Assembly: GCA_025450195.1 (NCBI GenBank)
Contig: JANWHW010000012.1
Coordinates: 1-64,000, forward strand
Source: Solirubrobacterales bacterium
GTDB lineage: Bacteria; Actinomycetota; Thermoleophilia; Solirubrobacterales; 70-9
Direction of reading: 5' to 3'
Length of the DNA: 64,000 bases
A program made the position numbers and the translations under genes. Below are positions 42,732-52,461 of the stretch, piece by piece (positions within the stretch are counted from its first letter, which is position 1; the number at the start of each line of letters is the position of its first letter). The notes under the pieces were generated by a model. That model saw nothing but the letters and a program-made list of their open reading frames with translations. It had not been told where the DNA came from and ran no database searches.

Positions 42732-43934
42732 CTAGTCAAGGGCGCGGTTGCGGTCGTGGCGAACCCAAGTGCGGTGGGCGAGCCAGGCAAGAAGAGCAAT
42801 GAGGGCAAGCGGGGCGACGATCGCCAACCCGATCACGGTGATGCCGGCCGCGATGCCGAGGATGTGACCGGCGTCATCGACGGCGTCCTGCACTCCCCAG
42901 CTGCCGGTGTCGCTTTCTCCTCCGTTATCCGCCGTACCGGTCTCGATCCGCAGAGAGACATGCGAGAGGTTGGCGCGGCGCTGGAGCGTTGTGAGGCGGG
43001 ATCGCAATGCAGCGACTCGGAGGCGCTCCCGACGCAGCTGGGCCTCGACGGCCTCGCGCTCTGCATCGGTGTCGGCGCTCGCGAGCTGGGCGAGCAGTCC
43101 TTCGACCTTGGCCTCTGCGTCCTGAAGGCGCTCGCCGACGCTGATGGTTGGCGCGGTGATGTCCTGGGTCGACTCGTGCCGAGAGCGAACTTCCGCGATC
43201 TCCGAGAAGGAGGCAAGCGCGTCGCCGAGCTTGGCGGTTGGGATCAGGAGATCGAACGTCGCTCCTGCCTCTCCGCTGTCGCCGTCGCGGATCGAGGAGC
43301 GCAGGACGATGCCGTCGTAGCTGTGAACGGTTTCGAAGACCTGGGCGGCGTCATCGCGAACCTCGGAGGGATCGGTGCCGAGCACGAGCTGCGCCGAGCG
43401 CTCGATGGCGCGCCTTTCGGCTTGTGACGCATACGGCCCGGATGCGGTGGTCCGCCCGGACGCTGCGGAGGTGGCAGACAACCGGGGAAGTGGCTCCGAA
43501 AATTCCTCGACGGGCGCCGATAGCTCTGCGGAGCGGTCCAGCTCTGCGGAGCCTCCTCCCTGCCCTGCCGCAGCGCCGGCCGGGGCGGGAACCGCGGTGC
43601 CGGTTGGAGCGGAATCGGATGGACGAGAAGTCGTCGCGGTGCTCTGCGAGCTTGGATCGCTTTCGGTAACGGCGACGATCGCTGTCGCTGCGGCGATCGC
43701 GAGCACGGCGCAGGCGCCGGCTGGGGCGAGAAAGCGGCGGGGCTCGATGCGGAGCCTTTCCCCCAGGCGAAGGCGCTTTGAAATACGGCCGCTCGCGGAG
43801 TCGCCCTCCCCGCGGTGTTGTGGGAACCCGGCGTCGGCGCGCGCGTCCAGCTCGGCTACGAAGTCGGGTTGCGGCGCAGGCCGCAGCGTTTGCAGTGCGG
43901 TAATGAGATCGATGTCATCCCTATGCGACTCCAT
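42732..43934 (-). CDS. DUF4349-like membrane protein
   Basis: Central TM, conserved long domain with coiled coil [46 protein letters not shown] and C-terminal TM. Confidence 0.78.
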   Translation of the reverse strand: MESHRDDIDLITALQTLRPAPQPDFVAELDARADAGFPQHRGEGDSASGRISKRLRLGERLRIEPRRFLAPAGACAVLAIAAATAIVAVTESDPSSQSTATTSRPSDSAPTGTAVPAPAGAAAGQGGGSAELDRSAELSAPVEEFSEPLPRLSATSAASGRTTASGPYASQAERRAIERSAQLVLGTDPSEVRDDAAQVFETVHSYDGIVLRSSIRDGDSGEAGATFDLLIPTAKLGDALASFSEIAEVRSRHESTQDITAPTISVGERLQDAEAKVEGLLAQLASADTDAEREAVEAQLRRERLRVAALRSRLTTLQRRANLSHVSLRIETGTADNGGESDTGSWGVQDAVDDAGHILGIAAGITVIGLAIVAPLALIALLAWLAHRTWVRHDRNRALD

Positions 43935-44457
43935 TGCACGCCTCCCTCAACTTGCTGATGGCTCGATGCAGCTTGGTCCCGGTGTTTGACTCGGTGATCC
44001 CGAGCACGCGGGCGATCTCGGAATTGGAGAGCCCGGCGAAGAACTTCAGGGCGATCAGCTCCCGCTCGCGCGCGCCGAGCTCCCCGAGCGCGCCCGAAAC
44101 GATCAGGCGGAGCTCGCTCTGCTCCGTCGGATGAACCGTGGCGAGGCTTGCCGAATCCACGGGATCAGCGGCGAGGGTCGCCTGCCTGCCACGCCTCCGT
44201 AGCTCATCCAACGCAGCATTGCGGGCGATCCCGAACAACCAGGCGCGTGCGCTGCCACGCTGGGGATCGAAGTGCGAGCGCTTGCGATAGGCCCGCTCGA
44301 AAGCGGCGGCGGTGACGTCCTCGGCAGCGGCGCGATCGCGGAGGAGTCCGGCCGCGTAGGCATAGACGTCGTCGCGGCTGGAGCGATAGAGCTCGTCGAA
44401 TGCGACCCCGGCCTCCCGGGGGGTCTCTTCAGCCGGTGCGACCAAGGCCTGATTCAT
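43921..44457 (-). CDS. ECF-type sigma-70 factor
   Basis: AAEDVTAAAFERAYRKRSHFDPQRGSARAWLFGIARNAALDELRRR; LKFFAGLSNSEIARVLGITESNTGTKLHRAISKLR. Confidence 0.92.
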   Translation of the reverse strand: MNQALVAPAEETPREAGVAFDELYRSSRDDVYAYAAGLLRDRAAAEDVTAAAFERAYRKRSHFDPQRGSARAWLFGIARNAALDELRRRGRQATLAADPVDSASLATVHPTEQSELRLIVSGALGELGARERELIALKFFAGLSNSEIARVLGITESNTGTKLHRAISKLREACNGVA

Positions 44458-44501
44458 GCCCCTACTACGAGCGGGGCGGGGGTTCGTCACATCCGGCCGG
44501 C

Positions 44502-45827
44502 TCAGGCGGCCTGTGGCATTCGACCCAGATCCTCATCTTGGCTTGGCGCGCGGGCAGTGGCTGCGGCGATCGACTCCATTGTGATCTCGACCAGGCGGCG
44601 CAGGTCGCTTTCGGAGATCGACAGGGGTGGCATGAGGACGACGACATCGCCAAGGGGTCGGATGATCGCACCGCGCCGGCGTGCCTCCAGGGTCACCCGA
44701 TGCCCCATTCTCAGCGCTGGGTCGTGCTCACCGAGGTCGATCCCCACCATGAAGCCCCGACTGCGCACCTCGGTGACCTGCGGCATGCCTTCGACCGTCT
44801 CCAGCAGCTGAGCGAGCAGCTCGATCTTCGGTTGCAGGCGGGCGATGCTTTGGTCGGACTCGAAGGCGTCGAGGCTCGCGAGGGCCGCCGCGCAGGCAAG
44901 AGGGTTGCCCGTATAGGTGTGGCCATGGAAGAAGGTTCGCTGCTCCTCAGGCGCGCCGAGAAAGCCCTCATAGATCCGCTCGGTCGCCATGGTTGCGGCG
45001 AGCGGCATGTAGCCCCCGGTCAAGCCCTTGGCGAGGCAGAGCAGGTCGGGAGCCACGTCCTCCTGTTCACAGGCAAACATCGTCCCGGTGCGGCCGAATC
45101 CGGTTGCGACCTCGTCGCAGATCAGCAGCACTCCGAAGCGGTCGCAGAGCTCGCGCACCGCGCGCAGGTAGCCGGGAGGGTGGACGATCATTCCGGCGGC
45201 GCCCTGAACCAGCGGCTCGACGATCACCGCGGCCACCTCTTCCTCGTGGGTGGAGAGGATGCGGCTGAGATGCTCCACGTCGCCGGGCTCGGCGGCGTGC
45301 GTCTCAAAGAGCAGGGGCCGGAAGGTCGTGTGGAAGAGGTCAATGCCCCCGACCGAGACCGAGCCGATCGTGTCGCCGTGGTAGGCATCGCGCAGGTGGA
45401 CGAAGGAGGTTCGCCGAACGTGTTGCCCCCCTCGTTGACGCTGGTACTGGAAAGCCATCTTCAGCGCGACCTCGGTGGCGGTCGAGCCGGAGTCTGAGTA
45501 GAAGACCCTGGAGAGCCCCGGCGGAGCGAGGTCGACCAGCCGGGCGGCCAGCTCCGCGGCGCCCGGATGGGAGAGGCCGAGCATGGTGGAGTGCGCAACC
45601 TTGTCGAGCTGGTCGCTCAGGGCTCGATCGATGCCGGGATGGCGATGGCCGTGCACGTTGCACCACAGCGAGGAGACCCCGTCGAGGTAGCGATTGCCGT
45701 CGTTGGCAATCAAGTAGGAACCCTTTGCCCGCTCGATCACGAGCATCTCTTCCTCGCGCCAGGTCTGCTGCTGCGTGAACGGGTGCCAGAGGTGATCGCG
45801 GTCGAGCTGTGCGTGGTCCACCGGCAT
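44502..45827 (-). CDS. bioA: Adenosylmethionine-8-amino-7-oxononanoate aminotransferase
   Basis: DHLWHPFTQQQTW; GVSSLWCNVHGHRHP; DEVATGFGRTGTMFACEQEDVAPDLLCLAKGLTGGYMPLAAT. Confidence 0.95.
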   Translation of the reverse strand: MPVDHAQLDRDHLWHPFTQQQTWREEEMLVIERAKGSYLIANDGNRYLDGVSSLWCNVHGHRHPGIDRALSDQLDKVAHSTMLGLSHPGAAELAARLVDLAPPGLSRVFYSDSGSTATEVALKMAFQYQRQRGGQHVRRTSFVHLRDAYHGDTIGSVSVGGIDLFHTTFRPLLFETHAAEPGDVEHLSRILSTHEEEVAAVIVEPLVQGAAGMIVHPPGYLRAVRELCDRFGVLLICDEVATGFGRTGTMFACEQEDVAPDLLCLAKGLTGGYMPLAATMATERIYEGFLGAPEEQRTFFHGHTYTGNPLACAAALASLDAFESDQSIARLQPKIELLAQLLETVEGMPQVTEVRSRGFMVGIDLGEHDPALRMGHRVTLEARRRGAIIRPLGDVVVLMPPLSISESDLRRLVEITMESIAAATARAPSQDEDLGRMPQAA

Positions 45828-45945
45828 CGCGATTCGACACTAGCTTCGGCTCCGGCGGCAACCCGTGGTTGGACTCGCGGCAAGCGGGGTAAGAAGCGTG
45901 CGGCTTCGCACAGACCTCTACATCAATACCTGTAACCATTTTCCA

Positions 45946-47043
45946 ATGGCTGAGCTGGGAGCAACACCCAAGGTTCCGAAGCTGCGCCGTAAAGCGTTGC
46001 ATTCCGTCCGATCGTTGTTCACGCCGCTGCTCCCCGACGACTACCTGGAACTGATCAACCCGCTCTGGTCGACGCGCGAGCTGCGTGGGCGGATCGAGCG
46101 GATCGACCATGAGACGCTCGATGCGGCGACTGTTCTGATCCGGCCGGGGTTCGAGTGGCCTGGACACCGGCCGGGGCAGTACCTGCGGATAGGAGTCGTG
46201 GTCGACGGGGTACACCACTGGCGTGCCTACTCGCTCACCTCGGAGCCGGAGCGTCCCGACGGCTGCATCAGCATCACTCCGAAACTGGTCGAAGCCGGCA
46301 AGGTCTCGCCCTACTTCGTCCACGGTGCCAGGCCCGGCGACGTCGTCCGCCTTGGCGGGGTCGAAGGCATGTTTGTCCTTCCAGACCCGCTGCCGGAGAA
46401 GCCTCTCTTCATCAGCGCCGGCAGCGGAATCACCCCGATCATGAGCATGATCCGCAGCTTGCACCGGGCCGACGCACTCGGCGACGCGGTCCACCTGCAC
46501 TCGGCGCGCAGCGCTGAGGACGTGATCTTCGCCGACGCCCTCAGCCAGATCGACTTCGCCCACGAGGGCTACAAGCTGGACCTGCGGCTGACCGGCGAGC
46601 AGGGCAGGATTGCGCCTGGAGATCTTGACCGGCTCTGTCCCGACTGGCGCGAGCGACACGCCTTCCTCTCTGGCCCGGCCGGGATGCTCGACGCGCTGAG
46701 CGAGCACTGGCAGCGCGAGGGCGATCGCGAGCTGCTCCACATGGAGCGCTTCCAACCCGTGATTGGGGGGGAGGAAGGCGAGGGAGACGGCGGCACGGTG
46801 CGCTTCACCCGCAGCGGGGTGGAGGCACGCTGTGAGAGCGGCACGCCGATCCTCGTCGGCGGCGAGCAGGCGGGAGCGACACTCCCTTTCGGCTGCCGGA
46901 TGGGCATTTGCCACACCTGCGTCGGCAAGCTCTGCAGGGGCGAGGTCCGCGACCTGCGCACCGGCCGCGTCCACGGCAGCGAGGGGGAGATGGTCCGGAC
47001 CTGCGTCAACGCCCCTGAGGGACCGATCGAGATCGCGCTTTGA
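45946..47043 (+). CDS. Ferredoxin reductase with C-terminal 2Fe-2S domain (desaturase electron-transfer partner)
   Basis: GQYLRIGVVVDG..RAYSLTSEP; ISAGSGITPIMSMIRSL; CRMGICHTCVGKLCRG. Confidence 0.92.
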   Translation: MAELGATPKVPKLRRKALHSVRSLFTPLLPDDYLELINPLWSTRELRGRIERIDHETLDAATVLIRPGFEWPGHRPGQYLRIGVVVDGVHHWRAYSLTSEPERPDGCISITPKLVEAGKVSPYFVHGARPGDVVRLGGVEGMFVLPDPLPEKPLFISAGSGITPIMSMIRSLHRADALGDAVHLHSARSAEDVIFADALSQIDFAHEGYKLDLRLTGEQGRIAPGDLDRLCPDWRERHAFLSGPAGMLDALSEHWQREGDRELLHMERFQPVIGGEEGEGDGGTVRFTRSGVEARCESGTPILVGGEQAGATLPFGCRMGICHTCVGKLCRGEVRDLRTGRVHGSEGEMVRTCVNAPEGPIEIAL

Positions 47044-47062
47044 AACTTACGAAAGGGAGACA

Positions 47063-48304
47063 ATGAACGCAATGACCACAACCGCCGAGCCGGTGAGCCC
47101 GCTCGCACACCTCTCGGCCGAGCAGCTCGACGAGCTGGCGCGGGAGTTTGACGCGATCCGCGATCGCGTGGCCGCCGACCTCGGGGAACGCGATCGTCGC
47201 TACATCGAGAGCATGATCGCGATGCAGCGACGCCTCGCCGTGGGCGGCCGGATGGCTCTGCTCTTTGCCCGTCATCGCCCCGCCCAGGCTGCCGGAGCCA
47301 CGGCGCTCTCGATGGCGAAGATCCTCGAGAACATGGAGATCGGCCACAACGTCTTGCACGGGCAGTGGGACTGGATGAACGATCCCCGCATCAACTCCTC
47401 GACCTGGGACTGGGACACGGCCTCGACCGCCGAGGCCTGGAAGCACTCCCACAACTACGTCCACCACACCTTCACCAACATCCTCGGCAAGGACAAGGAC
47501 CTCGGCTACGAGATCATGCGGATCGACCCCCAGCAGAAATGGCATCCGGTCTACCTCCTGCAGCCGCTCTACAACCTGCTGCTGATGGCCTTCTTCGAGT
47601 GGGGGGTTGCCGTCCATGACCTCGACTTCGAGGCGATCCGCAGCGGCCGCAAGTCAAAAGCGCAGATCAAGCGAGAGCTGGCCGGGATCCGCGACAAGGC
47701 AAAGAGCCAGATCATCAAGGACTACCTCGCCTGGCCGCTGCTCAGCGCTCTGGCAACGGCGGCTCTGGACGGCGCCCTCGAGGCGCGCCGCCCCGGCCGG
47801 CGGCGGGGCCGAGCCGGGCGGATCGTCCGGCGCGCCCTATCCGGCGGCGGAGCTTCCTTCCGCTCCGCGGCCGCCGCCAACGCCTCGGCCAACATCGTCC
47901 GCAACATCTGGGCCTACGCGATCATCTTCTGCGGCCACTTTCCCGACCAGACCTACACCTTCACCCAGGAGGAGGTCGAGGACGAGAGCCCGGGCGGCTG
48001 GTACGTGCGTCAGCTCGCCGGCGCGGCAAACATCGAGGGCAGTCCGCTCTTCCACGTCGCCAGCGGGAATCTTGGCTATCAGGTTGAGCACCACCTCTTC
48101 CCCGACCTGCCCAGCACCCGCTACGCCGAGATTGCCCCTCAGGTGAAACAGGTCTGCGAGCGTTACGGCCTACCCTACAACAGCGGCCCCTTCAGCCAGC
48201 AGCTGGGGATGGTGCAGAGGACGATCCTGCGCCTCGCCTTTCCCGGGGGCAGCCAGCGTCCCAAGCCAGGGCCCTACCGCGGGGAGGACCATCCGGTCCT
48301 GTGA
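47063..48304 (+). CDS. Fatty acid desaturase (DesA3-like)
   Basis: His boxes GHNVLHGQWDW, HSHNYVHHTFTN, YQVEHHLFPDLP; follows its reductase. Confidence 0.92.
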   Translation: MNAMTTTAEPVSPLAHLSAEQLDELAREFDAIRDRVAADLGERDRRYIESMIAMQRRLAVGGRMALLFARHRPAQAAGATALSMAKILENMEIGHNVLHGQWDWMNDPRINSSTWDWDTASTAEAWKHSHNYVHHTFTNILGKDKDLGYEIMRIDPQQKWHPVYLLQPLYNLLLMAFFEWGVAVHDLDFEAIRSGRKSKAQIKRELAGIRDKAKSQIIKDYLAWPLLSALATAALDGALEARRPGRRRGRAGRIVRRALSGGGASFRSAAAANASANIVRNIWAYAIIFCGHFPDQTYTFTQEEVEDESPGGWYVRQLAGAANIEGSPLFHVASGNLGYQVEHHLFPDLPSTRYAEIAPQVKQVCERYGLPYNSGPFSQQLGMVQRTILRLAFPGGSQRPKPGPYRGEDHPVL

Positions 48305-48320
48305 TATCCATCACAGGTAC

Positions 48321-48344
48321 AACTATTTCGTTCGCGCAATAGTT
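48321..48344. promoter_or_regulatory. Candidate MarR operator
   Basis: Inverted repeat aactatt-N10-aatagtt upstream of the MarR gene. Confidence 0.45.
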
Positions 48345-48366
48345 TCACTTATGCAAATATTTGGGC

Positions 48367-48906
48367 ATGCAAGCGAGCGAGATCGCGGTGGTCATCGACG
48401 AGGCGCTTGGGTCTGAAGCGAGTCCCGAGGCCCAGGAAACGGCGGCGCGTCTCAGCGCCCTGGTGCGGCACCTGTTCCTCTACGACCGGGGCAACCTGCT
48501 GCGCTTGATCGAGGAGAGCGGCCTCACCACCACCCAGTGCAAGGCACTGCTGGAGCTGGGTGGGCTCGGTCAAGTGGCTGAGCCACGGCAGGTGAGCGAG
48601 CTGGCGGAGACCTTCGGCGTTTCGGCTCCCTCGATGAGCAGGGCCGTCGACGCTCTCGTCAAGGAGCGCCTCGCCACCCGGGTCGAGGACCCCGACGATC
48701 GCCGGGTGCGCCGCATCGCGATCACCGAGAAGGGCAAGAAGCTGGTCGACACGCTGGTCATGGTGCGCCAGGCCGGGATGGAAGCGTTCACTGCGACGCT
48801 CAGCGCAGCGCAGCGTCGCAAGCTCGATGCCGCTGTGGACTCGCTCATGGACAGGGACGACATCGCCCAGGCCTATGAGCACCTGAAAGAGGTCGGGCTC
48901 TCGTGA
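48367..48906 (+). CDS. MarR-family transcriptional regulator
   Basis: winged helix VSELAETFGVSAPSMSRAVDALVKERLATRVEDPDDRRVRRIAITEKG. Confidence 0.93.
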   Translation: MQASEIAVVIDEALGSEASPEAQETAARLSALVRHLFLYDRGNLLRLIEESGLTTTQCKALLELGGLGQVAEPRQVSELAETFGVSAPSMSRAVDALVKERLATRVEDPDDRRVRRIAITEKGKKLVDTLVMVRQAGMEAFTATLSAAQRRKLDAAVDSLMDRDDIAQAYEHLKEVGLS

Positions 48907-50525
48907 CGCGTTACCGCCACCTGATCACCGACGAGAACCGCAAGTGGTGGACGCTCGGAGCGATGTGCTTCGCGCTGTTCATGATCATGCTCGACAACAC
49001 GGTCGTGAACGTCGCCCTGCCCTCGATCCAACGCGACCTCGGAGCTTCGATCTCCGAGCTCGAGTGGACGATCAACGGTTACACGCTGTCCTTCGCGGTG
49101 CTGCTGGCGACGGGCGGCCGGCTGGGAGACATCTTCGGCCGGCGCCGCATGTTCCTCTTCGGCGTGGTCATCTTTGCCCTCTCTTCCGCAACGGCCGGCT
49201 TCGCGGCCAGCTCCACCGACCTCGTCATCAGCCGCGTCGTCCAGGGCGTCGGTGCGGCGTTGATGATGCCGGCGACGCTGTCGATCGTCACCGATGCTTT
49301 CCCCGCTCACGAGCGCGGCAAGGCGATGGGGACCTGGGCCGGCGTCTCGGCGCTGGCGCTTGCGGTTGGCCCCGTGCTTGGCGGGTTCCTCGCCGAGCAC
49401 GTCAGCTGGCGGGCGATCTTCTACCTCAACATCCCGGTTGCCGTGGGTGCCGTGCTCGCCTCGCTGTTCGCGGTGCGGGAGTCGCGCGACCGGACGGTAG
49501 GCCGCGAGGTCGATTACCCCGGTGTGGTGGTGCTGACCGCATCGCTGACGGGGCTGATCCTCGCGCTGGTTGAGGGCAACAGCTGGGGCTGGGGATCGAC
49601 TGAGATCGTCGCGCTGCTGGTCGGGGCAGGGATCGGAATGGTCGCCTTCGTCGCGATCGAGCTCAGGGTCAAGGTGCCGATGGTCGAATTCCGCTTCTTC
49701 TCCGATCGCAACTTCCTTGGCGCGGTGGTCGTCGCCCTGATCGTTTCCTTTTCGATGCTGGGCGTCTTCTTCTTCCTCGCCCTCTACATGCAGGACGTCC
49801 TGGCTTACTCGCCGCTCGAGGCAGGGGTTCGGTTCCTGCCTTCAACCCTGATGATCGTCATCCTGGCGCCGGTTGCCGGTCGCCTGGCGGACCGCTTCGG
49901 ACCGCGCTGGCTGATCGCCGCGGGGCTCGCGATCGTCGCCGCATCTCTGTACAGCTTCAGCGGCATTGCCGTCGATTCCAGCTACGGCGATCTGTTGCCC
50001 GGCTTCATGCTGCTGGGCGCCGGGATTGCGCTGACGATGTCGCCGATGACCAGCGCCGCGATGAATGCGGTCGCGGTCGAGAAGGCGGGAATTGCCTCGG
50101 GCGTTCTCTCGACCTTCCGGATGGTCGGCGGCAGCCTCGGCGTCGCCGTTACCGGGGCGATCTTTCAGGGCTTGATCAGGTCCCAGCTGGATATAGAGCT
50201 GGCTGGCTCGGGAGTGACGGCTGCCCAGAGATCGGAACTTGCCCACCAGTTCGGTGGTGGCTCCGTGGAAATGCTGCACGGAATGGCCCCCGCTCAGGCC
50301 AAGCAGGTCATCGCCGCGAGTCAGGAGGCCTTCGTCTACGCGCTCGGTCATGCGATGACCGTGTCTGCCGCGGTGGCTTTGGCCGGCGCCCTGATCGGCG
50401 CGATCGCGATTCGGGCGAAGCAGCGCCCGCTTAGTGGGGGAGCCATGGAGGCGGCGCTCAGCCCCGGCGGCTCCGACGTAGCCGCCCAGGAGGCCGTTGC
50501 CGCTGGAGAGCCGGTCCGCAGCTAG
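48903..50525 (+). CDS. DHA2/EmrB-QacA family MFS transporter
   Basis: MIMLDNTVVNVALPSIQRDL; multi-TM; ATGxx overlap with marR. Confidence 0.94.
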   Translation: MTRYRHLITDENRKWWTLGAMCFALFMIMLDNTVVNVALPSIQRDLGASISELEWTINGYTLSFAVLLATGGRLGDIFGRRRMFLFGVVIFALSSATAGFAASSTDLVISRVVQGVGAALMMPATLSIVTDAFPAHERGKAMGTWAGVSALALAVGPVLGGFLAEHVSWRAIFYLNIPVAVGAVLASLFAVRESRDRTVGREVDYPGVVVLTASLTGLILALVEGNSWGWGSTEIVALLVGAGIGMVAFVAIELRVKVPMVEFRFFSDRNFLGAVVVALIVSFSMLGVFFFLALYMQDVLAYSPLEAGVRFLPSTLMIVILAPVAGRLADRFGPRWLIAAGLAIVAASLYSFSGIAVDSSYGDLLPGFMLLGAGIALTMSPMTSAAMNAVAVEKAGIASGVLSTFRMVGGSLGVAVTGAIFQGLIRSQLDIELAGSGVTAAQRSELAHQFGGGSVEMLHGMAPAQAKQVIAASQEAFVYALGHAMTVSAAVALAGALIGAIAIRAKQRPLSGGAMEAALSPGGSDVAAQEAVAAGEPVRS

Positions 50526-50564
50526 CCCGCGCCGAGCTCACCGACTCGAGCCTCGATGCGATCG

Positions 50565-51254
50565 TCATAGACCGAGCGGCAGGCTCGGCCAACTCGTCGG
50601 ATCCTCGAGGTTGAGATGTGGAAGCGTTTTGACGTCGACCTCGCCAAGGGAAGCGATCGTGTCGCGGTTCGATTCCTCGATCTGACTTGGCTGGTCCGGC
50701 CAGGGGGTGAGGACGACTGCGACGACCTCGAGCCCAGCGGACCTGGCCGCCTCGATCGTCAACAGCGTGTGGTTGATCGTCCCCAGTCCGGGAGATGCGG
50801 CAATCACCAGCGGCAAACCCAGATCGAGGGCGAGATCCCGAACCAAGTAGGGCTGGTCGACTTTGTCACTCATAGGAGTACGAACTCGACTCGCGAGGGG
50901 AACCAGCAACCCACCGACCCCCTCGCAGACGAGCACGTCACCGCCTGCGGCAGCCTCGGCGGCGGCGGTCCGCAGCCGCTCGGGCTCGATCATCTCGCCG
51001 GCCATCTCGGCGGCGAGATGAGGCGATGCGGGAGGCCGATAGCGGTAGGGCGCAATCTCTGCATCGCTTTGCGAGGAGCCGGCGGCACGACGCAGTAGGG
51101 CGTGGTCGGCCTCCCCTGGATCGTCAAGGCCGGTCACCGCCGGCTTGAAGACGGTGACCTTTCGTCCTGCCGTGCTCAGCGTGTTGGCGATGGCCGCCGC
51201 GACCACGCTCTTACCGACCTCCGTACCGGTTCCGGTGACGAAGACTCCCCGCAA
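50565..51254 (-). CDS. bioD: Dethiobiotin synthetase
   Basis: GVFVTGTGTEVGKSVVAAAIANTL; TTG start inferred. Confidence 0.93.
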   Translation of the reverse strand: MRGVFVTGTGTEVGKSVVAAAIANTLSTAGRKVTVFKPAVTGLDDPGEADHALLRRAAGSSQSDAEIAPYRYRPPASPHLAAEMAGEMIEPERLRTAAAEAAAGGDVLVCEGVGGLLVPLASRVRTPMSDKVDQPYLVRDLALDLGLPLVIAASPGLGTINHTLLTIEAARSAGLEVVAVVLTPWPDQPSQIEESNRDTIASLGEVDVKTLPHLNLEDPTSWPSLPLGL

Positions 51255-51261
51255 CGCCGGC

Positions 51262-52461
51262 TCAGGCAGCCATGAGCTCAGTCGACGCTGGAGTCGAGGA
51301 GACGATCCCAAGCTCGCGAGCTGTTTCGCCGATGACCTTTGCCGCACCCAGCAATCCCTCGGAGCGGTGCGTTGACATCACGGTGAAGCGCAGGCGCGAG
51401 GAGCCCTCGGGCACAGTGGGAGGGCGGATTCCCTGCGCGAAGACGCCCCGTTCCAGGGCCCGCTCGCACAGTTCCATCGTGCGCGCCGCGCTGCCGACCA
51501 TCACCGGGACGATCTGCGTCTGGCCCCCGCCCACGGCAAGGCCCTCGGCCGAGAGCGCCTTTCGCAGTACCGTCGCGTTGGCGCGCAGCTGATCCACCCT
51601 GTGGGGATGGGATTCCAGCAACTCCAGCGCCGCCAGGGCCGCGGCGGCGGAGGGGGGGGATGGGGCAGTGGAGAAGATGAAGGAGCGAGCCGTGTTGATG
51701 AGGTAGTCGACGATCTCGCCATTTGCGCAGATATAGGCACCGTAGGACCCGAGTGCCTTGCCGAGCGTGCCGACGACGACGTCGACTTCGCCGCTCAGCC
51801 CCGCCGCGGCGACCGCGCCGCGCCCGCCTGGTCCCATTGCGCCGGTTGCGTGCGCCTCGTCGACCATCAGCCGGCAGTCGTGGTGACGAGCGAGTCGCAC
51901 CAGGTCCTCCAGCGGTGCGACGTCCCCGTCCATCGAGAAGACGCTGTCGGTGACGATCAGCGAGCCGCGCCCTTTGGCTTCTCGCAGACCCCAGGCGAGG
52001 TGCTCGACGTCACGATGGCGATAGACGAAGGTCTCGGCCCTGGAGAGCCGGCAGCCGTCGACGATGCTGGCGTGGTTCAGCTCGTCGGAGAAGACGACCT
52101 CTCCTTGGCGGGCGAGCGCTGCGATCGTCCCGCTGTTGGCGAGGTATCCGGAGCCGAATAGGAGCGCCCGCTCATAGCCCTTGAACTCCGCGAGGCGCTC
52201 CTCGAGTTGCTGGTGAGGCTTCATGTTGCCTGAGATCAGCCGCGAGGCGCCGGCGCCGGCGCCCCACCGCATGGCGGCCTCCGCGGCGGCGGTTCGGACT
52301 CGCGGATGGTCGGCCAAGCCGAGGTAGTTGTTGGAGCAGAGCAGCAGCACCGGGTTGCCGTCGAGCAGCACTCGGGGGCCCTGCGGGCCGCTCACCAGGC
52401 GCAATCGCCGGTGGAGCCCCTTGCCTCGAAGCTCCTCCAAGCGGTCGCCGATGTCGGTCAT
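51262..52461 (-). CDS. bioF: 8-amino-7-oxononanoate synthase
   Basis: [46 protein letters not shown]. Confidence 0.95.
   Translation of the reverse strand: MTDIGDRLEELRGKGLHRRLRLVSGPQGPRVLLDGNPVLLLCSNNYLGLADHPRVRTAAAEAAMRWGAGAGASRLISGNMKPHQQLEERLAEFKGYERALLFGSGYLANSGTIAALARQGEVVFSDELNHASIVDGCRLSRAETFVYRHRDVEHLAWGLREAKGRGSLIVTDSVFSMDGDVAPLEDLVRLARHHDCRLMVDEAHATGAMGPGGRGAVAAAGLSGEVDVVVGTLGKALGSYGAYICANGEIVDYLINTARSFIFSTAPSPPSAAAALAALELLESHPHRVDQLRANATVLRKALSAEGLAVGGGQTQIVPVMVGSAARTMELCERALERGVFAQGIRPPTVPEGSSRLRFTVMSTHRSEGLLGAAKVIGETARELGIVSSTPASTELMAA

Noticed and set aside
43520-43555. agctctgcggagc repeated twice in the DUF4349 gene
   Set aside because: Short in-frame repeat in a low-complexity Ser/Ala/Glu linker; explained by codon reuse.
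44400-45497. 365-aa plus-strand ORF opposite bioA
   Set aside because: Shadow of bioA and ECF sigma coding sequence.
45890-45945. Possible BirA/BioQ operator in front of bioA
   Set aside because: No convincing palindrome matching known BirA or BioQ boxes; only a weak gtgcg/cgcac stem.
45340-46974. 544-aa minus-strand ORF spanning bioA and the reductase
   Set aside because: Overlaps two confident genes in other frames; low-complexity reverse-frame composition.
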